Below are positions 46,001 through 55,756 of a stretch of 64,000 bases of DNA, piece by piece; the stretch's first letter is position 1, and each line of letters opens with the position of its first letter. The position numbers and the translations under genes were made by a program. The DNA comes from Ralstonia pickettii (GTDB taxonomy: Bacteria > Pseudomonadota > Gammaproteobacteria > Burkholderiales > Burkholderiaceae): the NCBI RefSeq assembly GCF_000607165.1, contig NZ_JFZG01000006.1, positions 558,001 to 622,000 on the forward strand, read 5' to 3'. The notes below the pieces were generated by a model, which did not search any database, was not told where the DNA came from, and saw only the letters and a list, made by a program, of their open reading frames with translations.

Positions 46001-49000
46001 TACAACGCCACGCTGATGCGGACCGGGCCAATCTCCTTCACGCCATCGTCGTGCGGTGCTTCCTCCGGCTCGCCGGTCTGCGCGAACGGGAATGGGATCA
46101 CCTTGGCGTCGACGTCAGCGTCAGCGGCCACCGGTTCAGCGGCAGTTTCCTGATGGGCCTCTTCGACGCGCTCTGCAACCGGCTCGACGGCCTCATGCTC
46201 GACCACCGGCGCGGTGGCCTCGGGCATCGGCGCCTCGACTTCGGGCAGCGCGGGCTCGTCATCCCATGTGAGCGCGACAGCTTCTTCGGCTTCCGCAACG
46301 GGTACGTCCGGCGCAGCCAGCTCCATCGGCTGTGCCGCGTCGATGTCGTGCGATGCGGCTTCCGCAACCGGTGCTTCGTGCGTTTGCGGCTCAACGTGTT
46401 CAGAAGCAGCGTGCGCTTCGGGCACCGTCTCCAGCCACACGAACGGACCGCCATGGCGCACACGCTCTGCGGCGGCGACCAGCGGTTCGATGGCGTGATC
46501 GGCTTGCGGCGATTGCGCAATGGCAGCCGCCCATGTCGACAGTTCGGACTCGGCGCGCGTCAGGAGCGCGGCCAGGTCATGCGTCGGCACGCGGCTCTCG
46601 GCCAGCCAGACGTTCATCACCTGCTCGATCGCCCAGGCAGCTTCGCCATAGCGCGTGAGGCCGACCATGCGGCCCGAGCCCTTGAGCGTGTGGAACGCGC
46701 GGCGCAGTTGCGTAAGCAAGTCCAGATCGGGGCCGGCAGCCAGGCCTCCGGTGCCCATATCGGCAGCGGCCTGTAGGCCATGCAGATCGGCACGCACGCC
46801 GGCCAGCACTTCTTCGGCTTCAGACAGGAAGATGTCGAGCAGTTCGGCATCGATGGATTGGGTATCCCGCACGGCAGCAGGCGCAGATGCGGCGGCAGCG
46901 GCAGGCACGGCAGCCGGTGCCGCCAATGCGGCCTGCATACGCTCAAGCGCACCGGCGCTGCCGACCTGCCATGCGTCGAACTGGGCCAGCGCCTCTTCCA
47001 GGCGACGTCGGCGAGCCGGATCGTCGTCGATGGCGGCGGCGTCGCGTGCTTCCTGCAGCGCGGCACGCAACTCGGCGGCCAGCGGGTCGGTCGGGTCAAC
47101 CGGTTGCTTGGCCAGCAGGCGATCAAGCAGCGATTGCAGCGGCGATGCAGCCTCGGCATTGGACACACCTGCGCCGACGAGCGTTTCGGATTGCGGCTCG
47201 CGGCGGGTCAGCATGCCGGATTCGGTATCGAAGGCGAACTCACGCCATGCGGTTTCGCGCCCGGTCGGCGTCAACTGGCTTTCGATGACGATCTCGTCGA
47301 CCTGGCCGCCGGTCAGTTCTGTGCCGGCAGCCAGCGCGTCGAGCAAGGCCTGCAGGCCGCTGACGTTGGCGGCCAGCGCAGCCAGGTAGCGTTCGCGATC
47401 GGCGGTGGCACCCTCGCCCGCCGCTTGCAGCGCGTTGATGGTCGATTGCGCGGCTTCGGTGGCGTGGACAGCCTCATAGGCGTCGAGTGCGGCAAAGGCA
47501 CTCTGCATCTCGCCGAACAGGCGTGCAGCTTCTTGCAGACCGCCGCTTTCTTTGCCTTCACGCTCGAACGCATCGAGGTGCGTTTCGGCAGAGGCCAACT
47601 GCGTTTGCAGCGTGCGAACCTGCTCGGCGCGCGCGCGGCGTTGTGCGGCTTCTTCGGCCAGCAGCGCGAGCCATGCGGGTGCTGGCACGGCGTGGCCGTC
47701 TTGCGTGGCGCGAGCGTGTTCGGCCAGTTCGCTGCAGCGGGCGGCAAACCACGCGCTGCGCAAGTCGCCGGATTCGCCATGCACCGCCCACGGGCGGGCC
47801 AGCATGCGCGAGAGGAATTGCAGCGTGGGTGCAACGTCCTGGCCGGCAGCTTCGGTCAGTCGGTTCGACAGGTCAGACAGGGCCGGCTGCCCCAACGCGT
47901 CGGCATGCAGCGCAAGCGTCTGCAGTGCGGCGTCGAGTTCGTCCGCAGCGGGCGCAGGTTGTTGACTGAGCGATTCGAGCGAGCGGCCAACGCGTTGCAG
48001 CGTGTCGCTGGTGTCCGTCGGCAGCAGCGCGTAATACTGGCGCGTATGCAGTGCGCCAGCCGGTGCGTGCGTGGGCGGAATCGCAAAGGCCTGCACACAG
48101 GCCACGATGTCCGGGCCGAGCGTGTCGTCGCCCATTGGGGTTGCGGGCGCGTTGCTGTACGCCATGCCTGCCAGCAGGTACAGCGCGTCGGTCAGCAGGC
48201 CTTGCGGCAGATGAACGTTGTTGTGCGAGTACTGGCGCAGCAACAGGTTGACGCGTGCCGCCAAGCGCTTGGCGGTCATGTCGGCCGGCACCAGGCCCGC
48301 ACGCAAGGCGCCGAAAGTCAGGGCCAGCACGAGCCACAGATCGCGCTGCAGATCGTCTCCGGCACGGCGCGGTTCGCGCTCGAGCGCGCGAATGCCATGC
48401 AGCAACTCTTCGAGCGGAGCGTAGGCTGCAGCGGCGGCGGACGGATCCACCTGCGCACCATCGGCGTTGGATGCCGGTGCGCGCAGCGCGGTCAGCAACG
48501 CGAGTTCGAACTTGCGGCGCAGGCGTGCCAGTCCGGGCAGATCGCGCGAGGGCAGCAGCAGAGCCGGCAGATGGCGCAGCTCATCGGCCCACAGATCAGC
48601 CGGGTGGATGCGCTCTTCGCCCAGGCGGGCAAGCACGGCTTGATACGGCTGGAACAGGCGCAGCGGCTCTTCGTCCATGCCGGCCATCAGGTCGGCCACG
48701 TATTCCTGCAACGCCTGCACGGCGCGCGAGAACACATCCAGCGTCTGCGCGTCAGCGGCTACGGTGCCGGCATCGACGGCTTCGAGCAGGCGCTTGGCGG
48801 CCTGGCAATACACGTCGACACCACGCAGCCCGACGATCAGCAGCGCGCCGGCAGCCTGGTGCAGATACTGGCCAGCCAGGCGCAGCGAGGTCGTATCGCG
48901 CGCACCGATGACCTCCGGATTGGCGATGACCTCGGCCGCGTATTCGCCGAACTCGCGCACGGCATCGTCCAGCGCGGCGCGCATGTTGGGCGCCACCCAC

Positions 49001-49119
49001 GCCAGCGCGGAGAGGTCGCGCGCGGGCACGGCAGCTTTCGGACGAACCGCAGGGGCCCCGGTCGCCTCAAGCGAGGCAGGATGGGACTGGGCGGGCTCGG
49101 CGGAAGATTGATGACGCAT
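43072..49119 (-). CDS. pilL: Type IV pilus chemosensory hybrid histidine kinase PilL/ChpA
   Basis: A very large protein of about 2015 residues. In order: a helical N-terminal region with putative Hpt-like units, an Hpt with FHTLKGSGRM (about residue 808), a second unit with HTLQGSS in place of HTxKGS (about 1078), a third Hpt with HTVKGSARM (about 1273), a CheA-type dimerisation/ATPase core with LEHMIRNAVAHGIES, a CheW-like domain, and a C-terminal receiver with LVDIEMPHMDGFD (phospho-Asp about 1937). The region between domains is Pro/Ala/Glu-rich. ATG at 49119 is preferred (GGAAG 5 bp upstream) over the TTG at 49131. It is the last gene of pilGHIJL and controls twitching motility and often cAMP-linked surface sensing. 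Confidence 0.95.
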   Translation of the reverse strand: MRHQSSAEPAQSHPASLEATGAPAVRPKAAVPARDLSALAWVAPNMRAALDDAVREFGEYAAEVIANPEVIGARDTTSLRLAGQYLHQAAGALLIVGLRGVDVYCQAAKRLLEAVDAGTVAADAQTLDVFSRAVQALQEYVADLMAGMDEEPLRLFQPYQAVLARLGEERIHPADLWADELRHLPALLLPSRDLPGLARLRRKFELALLTALRAPASNADGAQVDPSAAAAAYAPLEELLHGIRALEREPRRAGDDLQRDLWLVLALTFGALRAGLVPADMTAKRLAARVNLLLRQYSHNNVHLPQGLLTDALYLLAGMAYSNAPATPMGDDTLGPDIVACVQAFAIPPTHAPAGALHTRQYYALLPTDTSDTLQRVGRSLESLSQQPAPAADELDAALQTLALHADALGQPALSDLSNRLTEAAGQDVAPTLQFLSRMLARPWAVHGESGDLRSAWFAARCSELAEHARATQDGHAVPAPAWLALLAEEAAQRRARAEQVRTLQTQLASAETHLDAFEREGKESGGLQEAARLFGEMQSAFAALDAYEAVHATEAAQSTINALQAAGEGATADRERYLAALAANVSGLQALLDALAAGTELTGGQVDEIVIESQLTPTGRETAWREFAFDTESGMLTRREPQSETLVGAGVSNAEAASPLQSLLDRLLAKQPVDPTDPLAAELRAALQEARDAAAIDDDPARRRRLEEALAQFDAWQVGSAGALERMQAALAAPAAVPAAAAASAPAAVRDTQSIDAELLDIFLSEAEEVLAGVRADLHGLQAAADMGTGGLAAGPDLDLLTQLRRAFHTLKGSGRMVGLTRYGEAAWAIEQVMNVWLAESRVPTHDLAALLTRAESELSTWAAAIAQSPQADHAIEPLVAAAERVRHGGPFVWLETVPEAHAASEHVEPQTHEAPVAEAASHDIDAAQPMELAAPDVPVAEAEEAVALTWDDEPALPEVEAPMPEATAPVVEHEAVEPVAERVEEAHQETAAEPVAADADVDAKVIPFPFAQTGEPEEAPHDDGVKEIGPVRISVALYNVYLQEADDLIRRLGVDFSEWRHEGRTPPSELALRAAHTLQGSSAVVELEPVRQLAGALEQVLLNLNSRPVAMHPGDFRLLDQSIERMRGMLHQFAASLWPEADEAMRRSLDELCERLLVRPRLPLEPAPAAFAEAEQAENETAGLAGEPGFEPAEITPTFVPSLVPVHESPVAEPAVGELVRQAPSDALDPALLEIFLEEAHVALPELGQHLRAWEAAPQDRNAAGLLLRNLHTVKGSARMAGAMTLGQAAHEMESAIEGGLRQNRVDDALFRKLYVWFDRIQAHVDALGAGNLLPLDAGLADAADAQQTAAGAQASSGASMLPAVAVSTNVDLTGARSPEAEALEVAERQRAMVRVQARALDSLINDAGEVGAARARLESEVDALKTYLSELNDNVARLRSQVREIEIQAETQMESRIADAAAHDESFDPLEFDRFTRLQELTRMMAESVNDVATVQQNLFRGFDQASLDLETQARLTRGLQRSLMRARMVQFDTVADRLYRVARQAASETGKEVRLFIKGGTVELDRSVLDRMGGPLEHMIRNAVAHGIESADERRAKGKNPAGELTLEVQQEGNEVVLHFVDDGAGLNLDRIRARALERQLLAPEEEASDARLTEMIFTPGFSTADQVSELAGRGVGMDVVRAETVALGGRISLQTTPEVGTRFTIHLPLTTAITQVLLVRVSERVYAIPSGMIDHVQPLRPQALAEAYNAAALQLPTGPVPFHYFGALLEEAKSVTGGRKYSPAVVVRNGAERAAVHVDEVIGNREVVVKHIGPHLARLEGIAGATTLGDGEIVLIYNPVVLTQRFEREAAVRGLSDQEATGAVAELHRDGSTDAVPGLATQPIVMVVDDSLTVRKVTQRLLTRSGYQAVLARDGVDALRQLQEITPDAMLVDIEMPHMDGFDLTRNVRADERIGATPIIMITSRTADKHRRYAAEIGVNVYLGKPYNEEELLRHLRNLIGERAPAANAG

Positions 49120-49208
49120 GTGTGCTTCCAAAAAGCAGGTGGCGGTTGCCGCAATTGCCCAGGGGTGGCCCCTTCGGCGCTCCCGCCCGAAATCCAGTGG
49201 TGACGAGC

Positions 49209-51446
49209 TCAGGCGATGCGGAACCGCGCCACCGAGTCACGCAGTTCTTCAGCAAGCTGCGTGAGCTGGCGCACCGACTGTGCGGTCTGGCGCGTACCCG
49301 TCGACGTCTGTTCCGTGATGTGCAGGATCTGTTCGATGTTCTGCGCAACGTCCGAAGCCAGCGTCGCTTCGTGCGAGGTCGTCTGCGAAATGCTCTCGAT
49401 CAGTTCGGCAAGCTGGCGCGACACGCGGCCGATCTCCACCAGTGCGGCACCGGCGTTATCGGACAGCTTGGCCCCTTCCACCACACCCGCCGTGCTGCGC
49501 TCCATTGCGTGCACCGCGTCTTGCGTGTCGGTCTGAATCGTGCGGATCAGCGCACCGATCTGCTTGGCTGCCTCAGCCGAACGCTCTGCCAGGCGCTGCA
49601 CTTCCTCTGCCACCACCGAGAAGCCGCGGCCGGCTTCACCAGCCGATGCCGCCTGGATGGCAGCGTTCAGTGCCAGCACGTTGGTCTGCTCGGTAATGTC
49701 CGAGATCAGCTCCACGATTTCACCGATCTCCTGCGACGATTCGCCCAGGCGCTTGATCCGCTTCGAGGTTTCCTGAATCTGATCACGGATGTCGTTCATG
49801 CCCGTGATGGCGTTCTGCACCGCCTGCTGACCTTGCTCTGCAGCAGCCAGCGAGGCACGTGCAACGTTGGCCGATTCGGCTGCGCCGCGCGAGACCTGCG
49901 TAATGCGGTCGGCCATCTCCACCACCGACTGACCGGTCTGGCGAATCTGGCGGGATTGTTCTTCCGACGCGGCCACCAGGCTTTCCGACGTGGTCTGCAC
50001 TGCCGACGATGCCTGCGTCACCTGCTCGGCCGTCTGCTGCACCCGGCCGACCAGCTCGCGCAGTTCTTCCACGGTGTAGTTCACCGAGTCGGCAATGGCG
50101 CCGGTAATGTCTTCCGACACAGTGGCCTGCTTGGTCAAGTCACCGTCTGCGATGTCCTGCAGCTCGTTCATCAGACGCAGAATTGCGGCCTGGGTGGAAT
50201 CGTTGTTGCGCTTTTCCACCATCCGGCGCTCTTCAGCTTCACGCTGACGGGCTTCTGCTTCCATCGTACGCACGCGCGAATCGCGCAGGTACAGGGCGGC
50301 CAGGCCGGCCAGGCAGACCACGGTCAGGATGGCCGACAGCACCACCGCACCGAGCGTCACCGGGCGGCTACGCACGCTGCCGGCATAGGCAGACTGCAGG
50401 TCCGACAGGTCGGCACGCAGCTTTTCGTTGTCGTTGAAGATCTGCTGCTGGGCGCGCTTTGCGGCAATCAGGCCCGGCAGGTTTTCAAGAATGATCTGCG
50501 TGGTCTTCTGCACGTTGTCGAAGCGGGTCGACAGCTCTTGCAGATAGCCCTTGGTCTCGGCATCGGTGGCGGCCGAGAGGCGCAGCGCTTCCGAGCCGTT
50601 GAGCAGGCCGTTCAGGGTTTCGCGGAAGGTGTTCGTGTCCTTACCGAGCAGGAACGCCGTTTCCGGGTTCACGCCTTCGCCGGCCAGGAACTCGTTCATG
50701 TTCTTACCCAGACGCTGCGTCAACATCACCAGCTGCGACGAGGCGGCCACTTCACGGGCCGGCGCGTTGGTCTGCAGCTTCATCGACGAGATCTGCTCGG
50801 CTTCTTCCAGCAGTTCGGGGTTCGACGCGTTGAACACGTTCAGCGTCTTACCCACCGCCACCAGCGTCTTTTCCTGCGCCAAAATGGCCTGCGCGCTCTT
50901 GTCGCTGCGCTTCCACTCTTCGATCGACTTGTCGAGCAGGGCTCCGGCCTCGCCACCCGAGGCACGCACGCCGCGCTCGGAGCTGCCGTTCTTCAACGCC
51001 TCGAGGTTCTCCTGCAAGCGCGCGCGGCTTTCCTTGAGCTGGGCGAATGCGTTGGTGTTACCCAGCAGCGCCACCGGCACTGCCTTGGCCAGACGCTGCG
51101 AGTGCATCAGCGTGTCACCGGCAATTTCAATCTGCACCGAACCGTTGTTGGCCTGGCGGTTATCCAGGTACACCGAGATCAGCAGGGCCAGCAGACCGAC
51201 CACCAGGCCAATCGTGAAGACACGCTGCTGCGCGGCAAACGGCACGCGCTCCATCCAGCCGACCACGGCATCCATGGGCGAGCGGCCCAACTGCGTGGGC
51301 GGGCCAGCGGGATTGTCGTCATCCGTATGGGACGCATTGTCCAACTGCGCCAACTGCGCGGAAGCCGCCGACGCGCCCTCCACTGCAACCTCCGGCGCCC
51401 CAGCCTCACCGGCACGGCGACCTGCGTTGAACCACTTGAACCCCAT
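49209..51446 (-). CDS. pilJ: Methyl-accepting chemotaxis protein PilJ
   Basis: 745 residues: cytoplasmic N-terminus, TM1 around 71-95 ([19 protein letters not shown]), a periplasmic helical domain of about 260 residues with two PilJ-type modules, TM2 near 360-385 ([20 protein letters not shown]), HAMP-like region, then the MCP signalling hairpin with [20 protein letters not shown] at the tip. It is the receptor of the Pil-Chp system. GAGGG precedes the ATG. There is no C-terminal CheR pentapeptide. pilI lies 246 bp upstream. Confidence 0.95.
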   Translation of the reverse strand: MGFKWFNAGRRAGEAGAPEVAVEGASAASAQLAQLDNASHTDDDNPAGPPTQLGRSPMDAVVGWMERVPFAAQQRVFTIGLVVGLLALLISVYLDNRQANNGSVQIEIAGDTLMHSQRLAKAVPVALLGNTNAFAQLKESRARLQENLEALKNGSSERGVRASGGEAGALLDKSIEEWKRSDKSAQAILAQEKTLVAVGKTLNVFNASNPELLEEAEQISSMKLQTNAPAREVAASSQLVMLTQRLGKNMNEFLAGEGVNPETAFLLGKDTNTFRETLNGLLNGSEALRLSAATDAETKGYLQELSTRFDNVQKTTQIILENLPGLIAAKRAQQQIFNDNEKLRADLSDLQSAYAGSVRSRPVTLGAVVLSAILTVVCLAGLAALYLRDSRVRTMEAEARQREAEERRMVEKRNNDSTQAAILRLMNELQDIADGDLTKQATVSEDITGAIADSVNYTVEELRELVGRVQQTAEQVTQASSAVQTTSESLVAASEEQSRQIRQTGQSVVEMADRITQVSRGAAESANVARASLAAAEQGQQAVQNAITGMNDIRDQIQETSKRIKRLGESSQEIGEIVELISDITEQTNVLALNAAIQAASAGEAGRGFSVVAEEVQRLAERSAEAAKQIGALIRTIQTDTQDAVHAMERSTAGVVEGAKLSDNAGAALVEIGRVSRQLAELIESISQTTSHEATLASDVAQNIEQILHITEQTSTGTRQTAQSVRQLTQLAEELRDSVARFRIA

Positions 51447-51692
51447 AGGACCCTCTTGTCTTGTCGATGCTGCCGTCTCGTTCTATCGAGATCAGCCGCA
51501 TGGATTTCCCGTCCGCGTCCGCGCCTTGTTCCATCCGGCGTGGTACGCACCTTCGGCAGTGCCTGGATACATCTGGCGCGCCCTGTTGCGCGCCACGCAC
51601 CGCCTCTTGCCCCTGCACACCCCGCTCCCGTTGCGGCGTGCTCAATCTTTCTTGTTTGGTCTACGGCTCTACGGCCTGATTGCCCAATCGCT

Positions 51693-52268
51693 TTATGTGC
51701 GGCTGCGGCCGACCTGCAGGAACGCCGGATGGGCTAGAAGCTGCCGCACATCCAGTTCGCGCCACTGCGTGCCCTGCGCGTCGCGCCAGGCGCGGCCCAA
51801 CCACGGACGGCCCTCTTCCACGGAGGCTTCCGCGGGCTGCAGATCGCTCAGGCTGCGCAGGCCCGCCACGCGCGGCACAACGATCGCGCACGCCCGCTGC
51901 GGGTCTTTGGACAGCACCACGATCTTGGCGCCGCTGCCGCTGCCCGTCGGCGCTTCACCGCAGAACAGGCCGAAATCGATCACACCAAGCAAGTTGCCGC
52001 GCGCGTTCACGAGACCGAGGTACCACGGCTGCGTAAGCGGCACACGTGCGGGCGGCTGGTAGTCCAGCACCTCGCCGGTTTCAGTCAGGGACAGCAGCCA
52101 GTGGTGCTCGCCGATCTGCACGCCCAGAAAGCCTTCCGTCGACGACTTGGCGCGCGCCTCTTGGAGGCGGCGGGCCAGCATCGCCTGGTATTCATGCAGG
52201 CGCTGGCGGGAGGTCAGGTTGGTGCGCTGTTCGTTCACGTCTGGCTCATGTCCTGTGCTGTACGCCAT
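51693..52268 (-). CDS. pilI: CheW-like adaptor PilI
   Basis: 191 residues with one CheW domain (LGVQIGEHHWLLSLTETGEVLDY through GLVNARGNLLGVIDFGLFCG and the IVVLSKDPQRACAIVV strand). The 45-residue N-terminal extension is helical and basic. It couples PilJ to the PilL kinase. It lies between pilH and pilJ on the minus strand. Confidence 0.93.
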   Translation of the reverse strand: MAYSTGHEPDVNEQRTNLTSRQRLHEYQAMLARRLQEARAKSSTEGFLGVQIGEHHWLLSLTETGEVLDYQPPARVPLTQPWYLGLVNARGNLLGVIDFGLFCGEAPTGSGSGAKIVVLSKDPQRACAIVVPRVAGLRSLSDLQPAEASVEEGRPWLGRAWRDAQGTQWRELDVRQLLAHPAFLQVGRSRT

Positions 52269-52316
52269 GTCAGGCGTTGCGCGCGGTTGGATAACGATTG
52301 GCCAACTGCCGCGGGT

Positions 52317-52685
52317 TTACTGCGCCAGCTTGGCGATCTTCTCGAGCAGCTCTTCGGCCTTGACCGGCTTGACGATGTAGTCCGATGCGCCCTGGCGCAT
52401 GCCCCACACACGGTCGGTCTCCAGGCCCTTGGTCGTGCACATGATCACGGGGATGCCCTGGAAACGCTCGTCCTTCTTGATGGCGCGGGTCGCCTGGTAG
52501 CCGTTTTGGCCCGGCATCACCACGTCCATCAGGATCAGGTCGAAGGTTTCGCCTTCGAGCTTGGTCATGGCCTGCTCGCTATCGGCAGCCACCGTCACCT
52601 TGAAACCGTTCTTGCCGAGGATCTCCGACAGGTGCAGCGCTTCGGTCGGAGAATCATCGACCACCAACACTTTCTTGATTGCCAT
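52317..52685 (-). CDS. pilH: Response regulator PilH
   Basis: 122 residues, a single receiver domain: KVLVVDDSPTEALHLSEIL with the acidic pocket, LILMDVVMPGQNGY with phospho-acceptor Asp, and IVKPVKAEELLEKI with the conserved Lys. A GAAGGA site precedes the ATG by 8 bp. PilH is one of two CheY-like outputs of the pilus chemosensory pathway. Confidence 0.95.
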   Translation of the reverse strand: MAIKKVLVVDDSPTEALHLSEILGKNGFKVTVAADSEQAMTKLEGETFDLILMDVVMPGQNGYQATRAIKKDERFQGIPVIMCTTKGLETDRVWGMRQGASDYIVKPVKAEELLEKIAKLAQ

Positions 52686-52715
52686 ACAAACAGTCCTTCG
52701 TTAAGAGAGATGCCA

Positions 52716-53177
52716 TCACTGCGCGGCAGCTGGCGCCACCGGCAAATGCGTCTGGACCGCCTCCAGCAGCGCTTCCTTCGAGAACGGCTTGGCAAGGTGG
52801 TCCACCGCCCCGACCGACTTGCCCCGCGCACGGTCGAAAATTCCGTCGCGCGAAGACAGCATGATCACAGGCGTGGCATGAAACTTTGGGCTTTTCTTGA
52901 TCAGCGAGCAGGTCTGGTAGCCGTCGAGATTCGGCATCAGGATGTCGCAGAACACGATGTCGGGCTTCAGGTCACCCACCTTGGCCAGTGCGTCGAAGCC
53001 GTCTTCGGCCAGCACAACCTGGCACCCGGCTTGGGTGAGGAAAATCTGCGCGGTACGGCGGATGGTGCTGGAATCGTCGATTACCAGCACCTTGCAGCCT
53101 GTCAGGGAATGCGCCAGCGGAGAGTTCGCCAGCGGTTGGGAGTCAGCCAGTTGTTCCACCCGCGCGGATTGCATCAT
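52716..53177 (-). CDS. pilG: Response regulator PilG
   Basis: About 153 residues. A 26-residue variable lead is followed by a receiver: KVLVIDDSSTIRRTAQIFL, VFCDILMPNLDGYQ with the phospho-Asp, and HLAKPFSKEALLEA. The start is uncertain: ATG at 53177 or 53174 gives a length closer to PilG elsewhere, while ATG at 53213 is also open. It heads the pilG-H-I-J-L operon and acts with PilH as a CheY-like output to the extension/retraction motors. Confidence 0.92.
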   Translation of the reverse strand: MMQSARVEQLADSQPLANSPLAHSLTGCKVLVIDDSSTIRRTAQIFLTQAGCQVVLAEDGFDALAKVGDLKPDIVFCDILMPNLDGYQTCSLIKKSPKFHATPVIMLSSRDGIFDRARGKSVGAVDHLAKPFSKEALLEAVQTHLPVAPAAAQ

Positions 53178-53506
53178 GTTCTCGCAGTGCGCGACCACGG
53201 GTCGCCACGACATTCTGACCGGATGGATCGCGGCAAATCGCCGCGCAGCGTGCCCTCCAAACGGAAAAGGCCCACGCTGGCGACGACTTCAAAACTACGC
53301 CCCCCGGCCCGCTTATGAAGTGTGAAGCTCAGAATTTGACGAAGTGTGACAAGTCACCTATTCGCCGTCAATGGCGCCGGCCGTCCGCCGAGCGCTTGTG
53401 GCATGGAAGCGACGAGCCCATTTCATCGAACCGTCACTTCCTGATACTTGGCTGTCAGCAAGAGGGCAAACGCTCACTTGCTGACGGGAGACAGGTCAGA
53501 TCCGGA

Positions 53507-53689
53507 TCAGATCTGCACCATTTCGAAGTCTTCCTTGCGCGCGCCGCACTCCGGGCACGTCCAGTTGATGGGCACGTCTTCCCACTTCGTGCCGGGCGCA
53601 ATGCCGTCGTCCGGGGCGCCTTGTTCTTCATCGTAGATCCAGCCGCAAATCAGGCACATCCACGTCTTGTATTCAATCTGTTGTTCCAT
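53507..53689 (-). CDS. Rubredoxin
   Basis: 60 residues with the two rubredoxin iron-binding knuckles CLICG and CPECGARK plus WIYDEEQG and GTKWEDVP. The start at 53689 (MEQQIEYK) matches the usual length of about 55-60; the longer open frame beyond it is not coding. It is a one-electron carrier with a single Fe(Cys)4 site. It is divergent from hemL with a 215-bp gap, an arrangement common in this family of bacteria. Confidence 0.95.
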   Translation of the reverse strand: MEQQIEYKTWMCLICGWIYDEEQGAPDDGIAPGTKWEDVPINWTCPECGARKEDFEMVQI

Positions 53690-53904
53690 AGGGCAAAGCT
53701 TCGGTGGGTTCCGTCTATTAAAATGGCAGGCCAGATGGTACCGAATCGCGCCCGGGTGCGCCAGAACACGCGCCGGGCAGACACGGTGTTTGACTGTATC
53801 CAACCCGGATCTGCGGCAAACCACCACATAATCACCTCGAACAGCCTTTAAACCGTGCCGCAGCGCCGCTCTGCTCGGCGCTACGCTCTCTTCCAAAACC
53901 CTCC

Positions 53905-55206
53905 ATGTCGACTTCCTCCCGCAGCGCTGCCCTGTTTGAACGTGCCCAGAAGACCATCCCCGGCGGGGTGAACTCCCCGGTACGCGCCTTCCGCTCGGTG
54001 GGTGGCACGCCGCGCTTCATTGCCAAGGCAGCCGGTCCGTACTTGTGGGACGCCGACGGCACCCGCTATATCGACTACGTGGGCTCTTGGGGTCCGATGA
54101 TCGTGGGCCACGCGCATCCGGATGTCGTCCGCGCCGTGCAGGAAGTGGCGGCCGACAGCTTCTCGTTCGGCGCGCCTACCGAGGCTGAAGTCGTCATGGC
54201 CGAGGAAATCTGCAAGCTCGTGCCGTCGATCGAGCAGGTGCGACTCGTATCGTCGGGCACCGAAGCGACCATGAGCGCCCTGCGCCTGGCGCGCGGTTTT
54301 ACCGGGCGCGACCTGATCATCAAGTTTGAAGGCTGCTACCACGGGCATGCCGACAGCCTGCTGGTGAAGGCCGGTTCGGGCCTGCTGACGTTTGCCGATA
54401 CGACGCAGAACGCGCCCTCTTCCGCCGGCGTGCCGGAAGACGTGGTCAAGCACACGATGGTGCTGCCGTACAACGACGTCACTGCGCTGCGCGAGGCATT
54501 TGCCCGTCACGGCAAGGAAATCGCCGCCGTGATCGTCGAGCCGGTGGCCGGCAACATGAACCTCGTGCGTGGCAGCAACGAATTCCACCAGGCCATGCGC
54601 GCGCTGTGTACCGAGCACGGGGCCGTGCTGATCTTTGACGAGGTGATGACGGGCTTCCGCGTGGCGCTCGGCTGCGCGCAGGCGCTGTATGGCATCAAGC
54701 CGGACCTGACGTGTCTGGGCAAGGTGATTGGCGGCGGCATGCCAGCCGCGGCGTTTGGTGGCCGCCGGGACATCATGGGGTTCTTGGCGCCGCTGGGCAG
54801 CGTCTACCAGGCAGGAACGTTGTCGGGGAACCCGCTGGCCGTGGCGGCTGGGCTGACCACGTTGCGGCTGATTGCTGCGGATGGCTTCCATGACCGTCTG
54901 GCGACGCAGACACGCAAGCTGGTCGATGGCCTGGCGGAAATCGCTCGTGAGGTTGGTGTGCCGTTTGCCGCCGACAGCGTGGGCGGCATGTTCGGCATCT
55001 ACTTCCGCGAGGGCGTGCCGACGAGCTTTGCTGAAGTGACCAAGAGCGATGTTGGGCGCTTCAATGCGTTCTTCCACGCGATGCTGGATCAGGGTGTTTA
55101 TCTGGCGCCGTCTGCGTTTGAGGCCGGATTTGTGTCTTCCACGCATGATGATGCGATTCTGGATGCGACGTTTGAGGCGGCTCGGAAGGCGTTTAGGGGT
55201 GTTTGA
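53905..55206 (+). CDS. hemL: Glutamate-1-semialdehyde 2,1-aminomutase
   Basis: 433 residues, class III aminotransferase fold. The PLP lysine is Lys273 in [35 protein letters not shown] and [17 protein letters not shown] are specific to HemL. It converts glutamate 1-semialdehyde to 5-aminolevulinate in the C5 haem pathway. It stands alone and is followed by the palindromic repeat, which may provide its terminator. Confidence 0.96.
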   Translation: MSTSSRSAALFERAQKTIPGGVNSPVRAFRSVGGTPRFIAKAAGPYLWDADGTRYIDYVGSWGPMIVGHAHPDVVRAVQEVAADSFSFGAPTEAEVVMAEEICKLVPSIEQVRLVSSGTEATMSALRLARGFTGRDLIIKFEGCYHGHADSLLVKAGSGLLTFADTTQNAPSSAGVPEDVVKHTMVLPYNDVTALREAFARHGKEIAAVIVEPVAGNMNLVRGSNEFHQAMRALCTEHGAVLIFDEVMTGFRVALGCAQALYGIKPDLTCLGKVIGGGMPAAAFGGRRDIMGFLAPLGSVYQAGTLSGNPLAVAAGLTTLRLIAADGFHDRLATQTRKLVDGLAEIAREVGVPFAADSVGGMFGIYFREGVPTSFAEVTKSDVGRFNAFFHAMLDQGVYLAPSAFEAGFVSSTHDDAILDATFEAARKAFRGV

Positions 55207-55272
55207 GTTTGTTTTCTTGGGATGAGCCTTGGTGGTGCATCCCTGGTTTCATCCCTTGCCGGGGCTGACTCA

Positions 55273-55705
55273 CTTTCTTTGTCTTGCCAAAGAAAAGTAA
55301 GTAAAGAAAGGCGCGCCCGATGCGGCGAACCATTCCTTGAATTTATGTCGCAAGGAGGGGAAGGGAAAAACTCGCTTCGCTCAAACAGTTTCCCTTCCTC
55401 TTTCCTCCTTGCAACAGAAATTCAAGGCGCCGCATAGGGCAGCAAAGTCAAAGGACAAAAGCAAACCTTTTGGGTGCCCGCCCAAACGACAAGGCCAACC
55501 GCGCGATGGGTTGGCCTTTCTCTTTTGACGTTGAGCCCTTGATGGCGCCTTGAATTTTCGTAAGCGGGCGGAAAAAAGACGGGAAACTGTCTGAGCGCAG
55601 CGAGTTTTTCCCGTCTCCGCACGGTTACGCAAATTCAAGGAATGGGTCGCCATCTCGGGCGCGCCTTTCTTTTGCCTACTTTTCTTTGGCAAGACAAAGA
55701 AAAGT
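55273..55705. repeat. Large nested inverted repeat (about 430 bp) with internal hairpins
   Basis: The left half starting at 55273 (CTTTCTTTGTCTTGCCAAAG) is matched in inverted orientation by the right half ending near 55704; the outer arms 55273-55344 and 55631-55704 agree over nearly all of about 70 bp. Inside, each half has its own hairpin (55350-55412 with GCAAGGAGG/CCTCCTTGC arms; about 55559-55630 with CGTAA/TTACG arms). Further inner arms pair AATTCAAGGCGCC (about 55421-55433) with GGCGCCTTGAATT. At the centre, AAGGCCAACC (55491-55500) pairs with GGTTGGCCTT (55509-55518), followed by TCTCTTTT, a terminator-like hairpin. There is no coding sequence. Such elements are dispersed intergenic repeats in Ralstonia-like genomes (recalled, not checked). 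Confidence 0.85.
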
Positions 55706-55756
55706 AGGTCGTGCCCGGCAGGGTACGAAAGCGGGATGGACCACCAACAAAAAAAC

